DNA of 64,000 nucleotides, taken from the NCBI RefSeq assembly GCF_033060595.1, contig NZ_CP133038.1, positions 2,713,082 through 2,777,081 of the forward strand, in the 5' to 3' direction. Positions 57,679 to 64,000 of the stretch are shown piece by piece. The position numbers and the translations under genes are program-made. This DNA is from Pyramidobacter sp. YE332 (GTDB taxonomy: Bacteria > Synergistota > Synergistia > Synergistales > Dethiosulfovibrionaceae). The notes under the pieces were generated by a model. The model saw nothing but the letters and a program-made list of their open reading frames with translations. It did no database searches and was not told where the DNA came from. Position 1 is the stretch's first letter, and each line of letters starts with the position of its first letter.

Positions 57679-58440
57679 TTAGTTTTTATGATCCGCCCGC
57701 GATGCGTCCAGCAAGGACCGGATCAGCGCGTGCATTTCGCAACAGCGGTCGCACTCGTCCAGCTCCTGCCGGGTGCGATAATCGAGCGCGACGGGCGCGT
57801 TGAGGCCGAGGTCGGTAAGAAGCCCGGCGGGAGGCAGCTCAATGTGCGCTTTTACCTCGTGATACGCGTCGAGATGGGGCTGACGGCGCGCAATGCCTTC
57901 GGCGTGCAGCGGCAACGAAGGACCGTTGAGACGGAAGCGGATCCGCTTCGCCCATGGGTGGCTGGTCGTGATGACCTCCCAGAAATCGAAGTAATGAAGA
58001 AAACGCGGCGGTTCGTAACTCTGCTTCTTGCCGTCGATCATGCGCTTCTCCTCGTGGCTGATGTGCTCAACCTCCAGCTCGACGCGCTCGACCTGCGCCA
58101 GAGAGACGAGGTCGGGATTGACGGCCAGCAGGTCGTCATCGGCATCTTCGAGCACGACGAAGCGTCCCCCCGCTTCGTCGATCATCAGCCGCCCACCGTT
58201 ACCGACTTCGCGCGAGCTCGAGAAGCCGCGCAGTTCCTCGAGGTTACGTTCGCGGTCCCGAAGCTGTTCGTCGATCTGCGCCACCGTGCTCTCGCGGCGC
58301 TCATCGAACCATGGCGAAAGCTTCTGTGCGCACTTCTTGCACAGATTGCCGTCCGCCAGCCTGCGATTGCCAAGCAGGCCGATCTCGCCGCCGCAGATGG
58401 AACAGATCTTTTTCTCGAAAAGTTTGCCGAAGAGTCCCAT
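57679..58440 (-). CDS. DUF4428-type zinc-ribbon protein
   Basis: 253 residues. The N-terminus MGLFGKLFEKKICSICGGEI has Cys13/Cys16, and LADGNLCKKCAQKLSPWFDE has Cys34/Cys37; this CSICGGEIGLLGNR...LCKKCAKKLSPWF block is the DUF4428 signature. A charged helix (STVAQIDEQLRDRERNLEEL) follows and then a domain with WEVITTSHPWAKRIRFRL, like cytosolic proteins that sense or bind via SHOCT/DUF modules. CDRCCEMHALI near the end may give another metal pair. Function unknown. Lies 265 nt from the trailer end of the CRISPR array and is transcribed away from it. Confidence 0.75.
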   Translation of the reverse strand: MGLFGKLFEKKICSICGGEIGLLGNRRLADGNLCKKCAQKLSPWFDERRESTVAQIDEQLRDRERNLEELRGFSSSREVGNGGRLMIDEAGGRFVVLEDADDDLLAVNPDLVSLAQVERVELEVEHISHEEKRMIDGKKQSYEPPRFLHYFDFWEVITTSHPWAKRIRFRLNGPSLPLHAEGIARRQPHLDAYHEVKAHIELPPAGLLTDLGLNAPVALDYRTRQELDECDRCCEMHALIRSLLDASRADHKN

Positions 58441-58877
58441 CCCCATCTCCATCTCCCCTTGTCTTCCAGTTTTGAAAGCTCCGCACATTCGCGCCGCGGA
58501 CGATCTTTCATAGTCGCATTATACCCTATCCGCCGCCATTCCACATCGCCCGATCGGGTGAAATGCGAAAGATCCGCAAAAGACGCTCGAGATCGAACGC
58601 AACAGCAGGAATCAACCACAACTGGTAAATCAGCCCAGCTAAATTCGCGCGTCCGTGAGGGTGCGACACAGCGGCGTTTTGTCGGCCCATTCGTCGTCGT
58701 TGCTGCTTCAATTCGCGCGCTCCTCACGGAGCGCGACGCGTTGTAGACCGCCAGCGGCGACAGTCGTTCGCAGTGTTTCAATTCACGCGCTCCTCGCGGA
58801 GCGCGACCCTCCGGAATCAGGCACGGCGCAAGCTCGGGCTTGCGTTTCAATTCACGCGCTCCTCGCGGAGCGCGACC

Positions 58878-60462
58878 TGTCAATAGCCAATAAAAAAGTC
58901 ACCATAACTGCTCATTGAAAAAGTCACCCCATCACACTCTCATCACAGCAAGACACCTCGAAAGAACTCCCCATCGTGCCGCCATAACAACGTCTACGCG
59001 AACGTACATTTATCCCGACATGTGCTATGATATCCCTGCCTTTTGACGACGCCACGCCGCCATGGGTGGTCCGGAGCGGGCTTGTGCGCTTTCACAAGCC
59101 CGCTTTTCCGTTTCTTTGCCGATGCCTCATCGGAGTCGACTCGTTTTTGACTTTCAACCTCCTTCATCTCGATCCGTCTGCCCTTGGAAACACCCCAGAT
59201 CCGCCCGGTCGACGTTTCACGCACCTCAACCGTCGTTTGGGCCATCCCGAGGCAATCGTCCGCCGCCGGAACGTACCGACGACCTCCGTAGGAGATCATG
59301 CCGCCGTGATCCGTCCTGCGAGATTCGCGACGCGCAAAGAGAAAATCCAAATCGACTTTTCCTTCCGGCTTCACATAAACGTCCTCTCCCTCAGCCGGAT
59401 TGACGGCAAACTTCCGATTGTGCCTGGCGATGAGCTTGGGCAAAACCTCGTTGGCCGCCGTGATATCCGAGACGCCAAGCAGCCTCAGCTCCCCGGCAGC
59501 CTGTCCTGCATCGTGTTCCAAAGACGTTCGACACGCCCCTTCGCCTCCGGCGTCAAGGCAAAGATCTGCCCGATCCCAAGATCCTTCAGCCCCCGTCCGA
59601 AACAACTTAACGGCTCCTCCTTCCCCGCCTCATTCCCTTCATTTTCTTCATTCCTTTCATTCCTTTCATTCCTTTCATTCCCTTTAGTTCTTTCATTCCC
59701 TTCGATCCGATCCTCATCATCCTGCGCCCGTGCCTTTGGAGAGCGGAAAATCGTATGCCGGTCGCTGTAAATCGCCATCGGCAGCCCATACCCCTCGATC
59801 CCCATCCCCAGCGCGGCGACATAGCCCGCCATACATTCGTTCTCAGTGAAATAGGCGCCAGTCACCATCCCCGTCGCATCGTCAATATAAGCGTGCAGCG
59901 TCGCACGCCCGTTCCCCCTGCCAAACCATTCAAACGACGTGGCGTCAGTCTGCCACAACATCCCCGCGGCCACCTTCCGCGGTCGGGAACGGTGAAGCTT
60001 CGGCCGTCGCCGCACACTCTTCTTGCTCCTGATCCCCTCGTCCTTCAGGATGCGGACGACACTCGAACGGCTGATCCTGATCCCCTCCCGTTCGTTCAGG
60101 CATTCCGCAAAGTGAGAGAAGTTGAAATCGTAATAGACCTCCTCATACGCCTTCAGCACCGACTCCCGAACCTCATCTCCGATCCTGCGCCGAGACGTTC
60201 TGCCGCGGTTGCCGTGAACAAGCCCCGCCGCCCCTTGAGCGACGAACCTCTTCTTGATCCTGATGATTTGCCGTTGACAGAGCCCCAGCTTTTCCGCCGC
60301 CTCCCTGTTCGTCATGCGTCCGTCGACAAGCGCTCCGATAATCCTGATACGATCCAGTTCCTTTTGTGACAATGTCATTCGCTCCTGTTTCATGAACGGT
60401 ATTATCTCAGAGTGACATTTTCTTGGAACAGTTATGGGTGACTTTATCACTGAACAACGACA
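58878..60462 (-). mobile_element. Complete ISNCY-like insertion sequence (1585 bp) inside a CRISPR repeat
   Basis: Ends TGTCAATAGC... and ...AACAACGACA (TG...CA), with imperfect terminal repeats sharing TGTC and AAAGTCACC-ATAACTG. Each end holds a second AAAGTCACC-like string about 20 nt inward, probably extra transposase sites. It is flanked by a 16-bp target duplication CTCGCGGAGCGCGACC (58862-58877 and 60463-60478), covering the last 15 bp of a CRISPR repeat plus the first spacer base. Large duplications are known in the IS1202-type ISNCY group. Confidence 0.93.
58994..60393 (-). CDS. ISNCY-family transposase, complete but needing a -1 frame change
   Basis: About 466 residues if the two frames are joined. 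Same helix-turn-helix and DDE residues as the copy at 9354, with full C-terminus to 58994. The first frame stops right after RLPGS at the four-G run; the second carries ELRLLGVSDITAANEVLPKL to the end. Between the second Asp and the Glu sits a run of Asn-Glu-Arg tripeptides from CATTCCTTT 9-mers on the plus strand, 45 bp longer than in the 9.3-kb element. ATG at 60393 opens MKQERMTLSQ. Confidence 0.87.
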
Positions 60463-61761
60463 CTCGCGGAGCGCGACCTTGACAGTCAATTTCCTGTATG
60501 CTAAGATTCATGTTTCAATTCACGCGCTCCTCGCGGAGCGCGACCGCCGCTTTGAGGGTTATTCAGCGCGTAAGCGACGTTTCAATTCACGCGCTCCTCG
60601 CGGAGCGCGACCGATCTTTCAGGTTATCCACGTGCGACGCCGATGTTTCAATTCACGCGCTCCTCGCGGAGCGCGACCGCTTTTTGCCGGGGCTGGACGC
60701 CGAACGGCTGACGTTTCAATTCACGCGCTCCTCGCGGAGCGCGACCACAACGCCGAGACCCCCGGCGCGTCGCCGAAGTCGTTTCAATTCACGCGCTCCT
60801 CGCGGAGCGCGACGAGACCAACGGCCCGCAGCGGGACCGCGTCGTCGTTTCAATTCACGCGCTCCTCGCGGAGCGCGACTCGCCGAAGAGCTACCTGCTG
60901 AAGACGTTTTTCACGAGTTTCAATTCACGCGCTCCTCGCGGAGCGCGACACGGCGCGCGCTTCGTCCATATCGTCGAGACTCAGTTTCAATTCACGCGCT
61001 CCTCGCGGAGCGCGACCCTGGCGATCTCCGAGGGGCGCCTCACGTCCATGCGGTTTCAATTCACGCGCTCCTCGCGGAGCGCGACACGGGGCGGATGTGG
61101 TCTTCGTCGATCCTCCGTGGTTTCAATTCACGCGCTCCTCGCGGAGCGCGACGGGCACAAGCTGGAAATTGACGCCAGCCGCTACGGTTTCAATTCACGC
61201 GCTCCTCGCGGAGCGCGACACGCCTCGTGGCACAGGCGCAGCAAGCGCTCGCAGTTTCAATTCACGCGCTCCTCGCGGAGCGCGACGTCATGCCGTTTCC
61301 CCGCCTTCCTTTTCAGCTTCCGCGTTTCAATTCACGCGCTCCTCGCGGAGCGCGACACGCTATCGTTCGGAACATCGGTTCCGCTTGCTGCGGTTTCAAT
61401 TCACGCGCTCCTCGCGGAGCGCGACGCGGTGAAGGTCGCAAGCATCTTTTGCAGCCACTCGTTTCAATTCACGCGCTCCTCGCGGAGCGCGACGGACGTG
61501 AGCACCACCAAGTTCAGACTTTCTCCGGTTTCAATTCACGCGCTCCTCGCGGAGCGCGACGATCAGCTTCGCGACGTCGCGAAGCTGCATCAGAGTTTCA
61601 ATTCACGCGCTCCTCGCGGAGCGCGACCAACGCCGTTGAGGACCATGCCCGCGCCCATGGTGTTTCAATTCACGCGCTCCTCGCGGAGCGCGACAGCTGT
61701 TCGAAGATGGTCGTGCGGTTACTCATTTGTTTCAATTCACGCGCTCCTCGCGGAGCGCGAC

Positions 61762-61986
61762 AGTGGTACTTTTGAGACGGGTATTTCCCCGCTTTCTCGA
61801 AGCGTTCCCGCGAAGTTCGTCGCAAGCTCTATTTCCTTGTGGCTTTCACAGTGTATCTTACAGGGATTTTCCGTGTTCCCATTAACCGCGACGGCCTAGG
61901 GAATAGTATGACGAATTTTCTTCACAGCTGAATGGTTGGGCGTGCGTTTGCCGGATCACCGATTTTTGCGCGCTTGGGGTTCGCGC
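61762..61986 (-). promoter_or_regulatory. CRISPR leader
   Basis: 225 bp between the first repeat and the cas2 stop codon, less GC-rich than the surroundings (for example TCTATTTCCTTGTGGCTTTC and AATAGTATGACGAATTTTC). Position between cas2 and the first repeat is standard for type I-C loci. Should hold the array promoter and the Cas1-Cas2 integration signals. Confidence 0.75.
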
Positions 61987-62082
61987 TTACAGAATGAGTG
62001 CCGATTCCGGGTTGTAACTTTTCTTCGCGCCTATGTGTTCCACTCGTTTTTCCCAGTTGTTGCCGAGGAGGTAAAAACGCAG
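61987..62082 (-). pseudogene. cas2: cas2 3' fragment (type I-C), cut at the unit junction
   Basis: Minus-strand frame ends LRFYLLGNNWEKRVEHIGAK then KSYNPESALIL and stop. This is the conserved C-terminus of type I-C Cas2 (LRFY.LG.NW..RVEH.GAK..YDPE..LI). Only 31 codons remain of about 96. At 62082/62083 the sequence passes directly into the IS transposase fragment. Cas2 normally joins Cas1 for spacer capture; this copy cannot work. An intact cas2 and the remaining cas genes are expected after the last repeat of the unit. Confidence 0.85.
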
Positions 62083-62461
62083 ACGGCGGCCAACGAGGTT
62101 TTGCCCAAGCTCATCGCCAGGCACAATCGGAAGTTTGCCGTCAATCCGGCTGAGGGAGAGGACGTTTATGTGAAGCCGGAAGGAAAAGTCGATTTGGATT
62201 TTCTCTTTGCGCGTCGCGAATCTCGCAGGACGGATCACGGCGGCATGATCTCCTACGGAGGTCGTCGGTACGTTCCGGCGGCGGACGATTGCCTCGGGAT
62301 GGCCCAAACGACGGTTGAGGTGCGTGAAACGTCGACCGGGCGGATCTGGGGTGTTTCCAAGGGCAGACGGATCGAGATGAAGGAGGTTGAAAGTCAAAAA
62401 CGAGTCAACTCCGATGAGGCATCGGCAAAGAAACGGAAAAGCGGGCTTGTGAAAGCGCACA
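62083..62461 (+). mobile_element. 3' fragment of IS transposase at the unit 2/3 junction
   Basis: 379 bp matching 10241-10619 over its full length. Carries the C-terminal third of the transposase in a single frame, without catalytic residues. Confidence 0.9.
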
Positions 62462-62585
62462 CCGCCGGAATCCTCATTCCCAGCGTCAAAGAAAGCGTGG
62501 CTTACCCGCAGCATTGTCCAGGGAAAGCGTCCCAATGGCCCGTCCGGTGCCACTGCCGCGACGCCGGGGGTCGTTTGCGAAGGAA

Positions 62586-63464
62586 CTAGGCACGCGAAGC
62601 AAGATACAGTTTGTACAGCGCCTGGGTACCGTCGTTTTCGCCGCCTTCGTCAGCCAGGCGGCGGTAAAGTTTGTCGGCCAGCTCCAGCCCGGGCAGGTCG
62701 AGCTTCATCTCCCGCGCGCAGTCGAGGGCGATGCCCATGTCCTTGATGAAGTGCTTGACGTAAAACCCGGGCTTGAAATCGCCCTTCAGCATGCGCGGCG
62801 CCAAGTTGCTCATCGAAAAGCTGCCCGCCGCGCCGCCGGAGATGCTGGTCAGAACCGACTGCGGATCGAGCCCGGCCGTGCGCGCGTAGGCCAGCGCTTC
62901 GCAGACGCCCATCATGTTGGACGCGATGGCGATCTGGTTGGCCATCTTGGTATGCTGCCCCGCGCCCCATGTGCCCTGAAGCCTCCATTCTTTGCCCATG
63001 GCGGCGAACAGCGGCTCCGCCAGCTTGAACGCCGCTTCCGGGCCGCCGGCCATGATCGTCAGCTTGGCCTCGCGCGCCCCTACGTCGCCGCCGGAAACGG
63101 GCGCGTCGAGCGCCTCGCCGCCCAGCTCCCGCGCTTTGGCGCCGATTTTCGCGGCCAGCAGCGGCGACGAGGTGGTCATATCGATGACCAGCTTGCCCAG
63201 AGCAAAGCCCGCGAACAGACCTTTTTCGCCGAAGTAGACCTGCTCCACGTCGCGCGGATAGCCGACGACCGTGATCACCGCCTCGGCCGCGCGCATCACC
63301 GCGGCGGGGCTGTCGGCCCATGCCGCGCCGGATGCCAGCAACGTTTCGGCGGAAGCTTTCGTGCGATTATAGACTGTCAGCTCGAAACCGGCTTTCATCA
63401 GGTTCGCCGCCATCGCTCTCCCCATCACGCCCAGCCCGACAAAACCGATCTTCTTCAAAGTCAT
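62586..63464 (-). CDS. 3-hydroxyisobutyrate dehydrogenase-family oxidoreductase, unit 3
   Basis: Same 292-residue protein as 10744-11622, intact. Confidence 0.9.
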   Translation of the reverse strand: MTLKKIGFVGLGVMGRAMAANLMKAGFELTVYNRTKASAETLLASGAAWADSPAAVMRAAEAVITVVGYPRDVEQVYFGEKGLFAGFALGKLVIDMTTSSPLLAAKIGAKARELGGEALDAPVSGGDVGAREAKLTIMAGGPEAAFKLAEPLFAAMGKEWRLQGTWGAGQHTKMANQIAIASNMMGVCEALAYARTAGLDPQSVLTSISGGAAGSFSMSNLAPRMLKGDFKPGFYVKHFIKDMGIALDCAREMKLDLPGLELADKLYRRLADEGGENDGTQALYKLYLASRA

Positions 63465-63648
63465 CAGAATCTCTCCTTTTTCATCAGATCCCGCGCGGCG
63501 CAAGCCGCGCTCGTCTTCCTTTTTGTTTTATTCTAGCACGGATCGTTCGCATGAAGAGCCACGAGTTTTCTCCGCTGGATATTTATCAAGCCGGTATGAA
63601 AATGTTATAATGGCGCAAATTTGAAAAACCCAGTCAGGAGGCCTGACC

Positions 63649-64000
63649 ATGGAATACAGACTCAGTCACCGCGCCCAGAACCTGCGCCGCTGCATGATGG
63701 ACGCCTTTCATCTGCGCGACGCGAAGGACATGATCTTCTTCAACTCAGGACAGCCCGCGGCGGATCTTTATCCTCGCGCCCTGCTGCGCGCCGTCCTCGA
63801 CGAGCTGCTCGCCGAGGAGCCGCAGATACTCGCCTACCCCGGTTCGCAGGGCGACGAAGAACTGCGCAAAGCCCTGGCCGAACGCCAGAACCGCCTCGAC
63901 GGCGGCGCCGGCATCCGGGCGGAACAGATCGTCGTCACCAACGGCGGCACCGGCGGCGCCGATCTGCTCGCCCAGTTATTTATCGATCCCGGCGACACGG
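63649..64000 (+). CDS. PLP aminotransferase, unit 3 (cut by window edge)
   Basis: First 117 codons, same as 11807 onward, with the TTATCA/TATAAT promoter and the hairpin-embedded ribosome site upstream. The five-G frameshift site lies outside the window. Confidence 0.88.
   Translation, partial: MEYRLSHRAQNLRRCMMDAFHLRDAKDMIFFNSGQPAADLYPRALLRAVLDELLAEEPQILAYPGSQGDEELRKALAERQNRLDGGAGIRAEQIVVTNGGTGGADLLAQLFIDPGDT

Larger units (their letters stand above)
58705..61761 (-). CRISPR. Type I-C CRISPR array, 22 repeats, interrupted by an IS
   Basis: 33-bp repeats that on the plus strand start GTTTCAATTCACGC, carry the 7-bp stem GCGCTCC/GGAGCGC around TCGC, and end GCGAC. Twenty-one spacers of 33-37 nt. 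The repeat matches the I-C type, whose crRNA handle comes from the GTGAATTGAAAC side, so transcription runs leftward and the leader is at the right (61762 on). In agreement, the leftmost repeat (58705-58737) is degenerate with three mismatches, as expected at the trailer end. The repeat 58844-58876 is split by the IS 58878-60462; its last 15 nt recur at 60463-60477. No cas gene is complete in the window. Confidence 0.97.
36046..62082. repeat. Tandem unit 2 of 26,037 bp
   Basis: Second full copy of the unit, directly abutting unit 1. Its first 4.2 kb (to about 40247) is mildly noisy, 18 bases short of unit 1. The remainder is clean and gives the best reading of the genes from the alcohol dehydrogenase to the CRISPR leader. 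Confidence 0.95.
62083..64000. repeat. Tandem unit 3 (start only)
   Basis: Begins with the same cas2/IS joint and repeats the first 1.9 kb of the unit without visible errors. Confidence 0.93.

Noticed and set aside
60601..60660. A DnaA-box-like TTATCCACG in a spacer region
   Set aside because: A single match inside a CRISPR spacer, with no cluster, so no origin can be claimed.
60434..61899. Long open frames across the CRISPR array with repeated VSIHALLAERD, FNSRAPRGAR and FQFTRSSRSATR peptides
   Set aside because: These are the CRISPR repeat translated in three frames. The peptides recur at the 66-70 bp repeat period and the frames have no ribosome site, so they are not proteins.
10241..62082. 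A 26-kb plasmid or phage genome read around twice
   Set aside because: The unit has no replication, partition-ATPase, capsid or integrase genes. The content is ordinary chromosomal metabolism, and the first copy joins single-copy flanking DNA.

Overview
The window looks like chromosomal DNA of a GC-rich, Gram-negative-type (diderm), amino-acid-fermenting anaerobe. A Synergistota bacterium related to Pyramidobacter or Jonquetella is the best guess. This is an inference from gene content, because no rRNA or other marker gene is present: amino-acid and peptide uptake, a FIGLU-to-glutamate module, a Na+/glutamate symporter, a C69 dipeptidase, a YadA-type trimeric autotransporter, a beta-barrel protein and an OmpH/Skp-like protein.

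Layout. (1) 1-9284 is single-copy sequence: the start of a branched-chain amino-acid binding protein, a NudC-type Nudix hydrolase, an FAD oxidoreductase, and a five-gene Dpp/Nik-type ABC transporter operon. The operon is headed by a cobalamin riboswitch with its own terminator, so it probably imports a corrinoid, a corrinoid precursor or cobalt. (2) 9285-10619 is an ISNCY-like insertion sequence lacking its right end. (3) From 10241 onward the sequence is a tandem repeat of one unit of about 26.0 kb: unit 1 is 10241-36045, unit 2 is 36046-62082, and unit 3 starts at 62083 and runs off the end.

Each unit carries, in order: a 3' transposase fragment, a 3-hydroxyisobutyrate dehydrogenase-family gene, a PLP aminotransferase, a secreted C69 dipeptidase, an iron-type alcohol dehydrogenase, a cation-efflux gene with a terminator-bearing leader, two GNAT acetyltransferases, an OmpH-like gene, a trimeric autotransporter, a WYL regulator, fchA-ftcD-amidohydrolase, divergent gltS, an outer-membrane barrel gene, a 2.6-kb cassette bounded by inverted structured repeats (M15 peptidase and linear-amide hydrolase), two zinc-ribbon genes, a type I-C CRISPR array interrupted by a complete IS, its leader, and the last 31 codons of cas2.

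The two unit junctions are identical and join the inside of cas2 to the inside of the IS transposase gene. This is what a tandem duplication or amplification with one novel joint would leave: the first copy keeps the intact left end of the IS, and the last copy, beyond the window, should keep intact cas2 and the rest of the cas operon.

Quality warning. From about 22.3 to 40.25 kb the sequence is full of one-base deletions relative to the other copy. Over 26.36-32.74 kb it lacks about 162 bases in 6.4 kb. Nearly every broken gene in that stretch is intact in the other unit, so these are read errors and not pseudogenes. The clean copy of each gene should be used: unit 1 for 10.2-22.3 kb and unit 2 for 40.3-62.1 kb. 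Three further frameshifts (transposase, aminotransferase, linear-amide hydrolase) appear in every complete copy and each is a single missing G.
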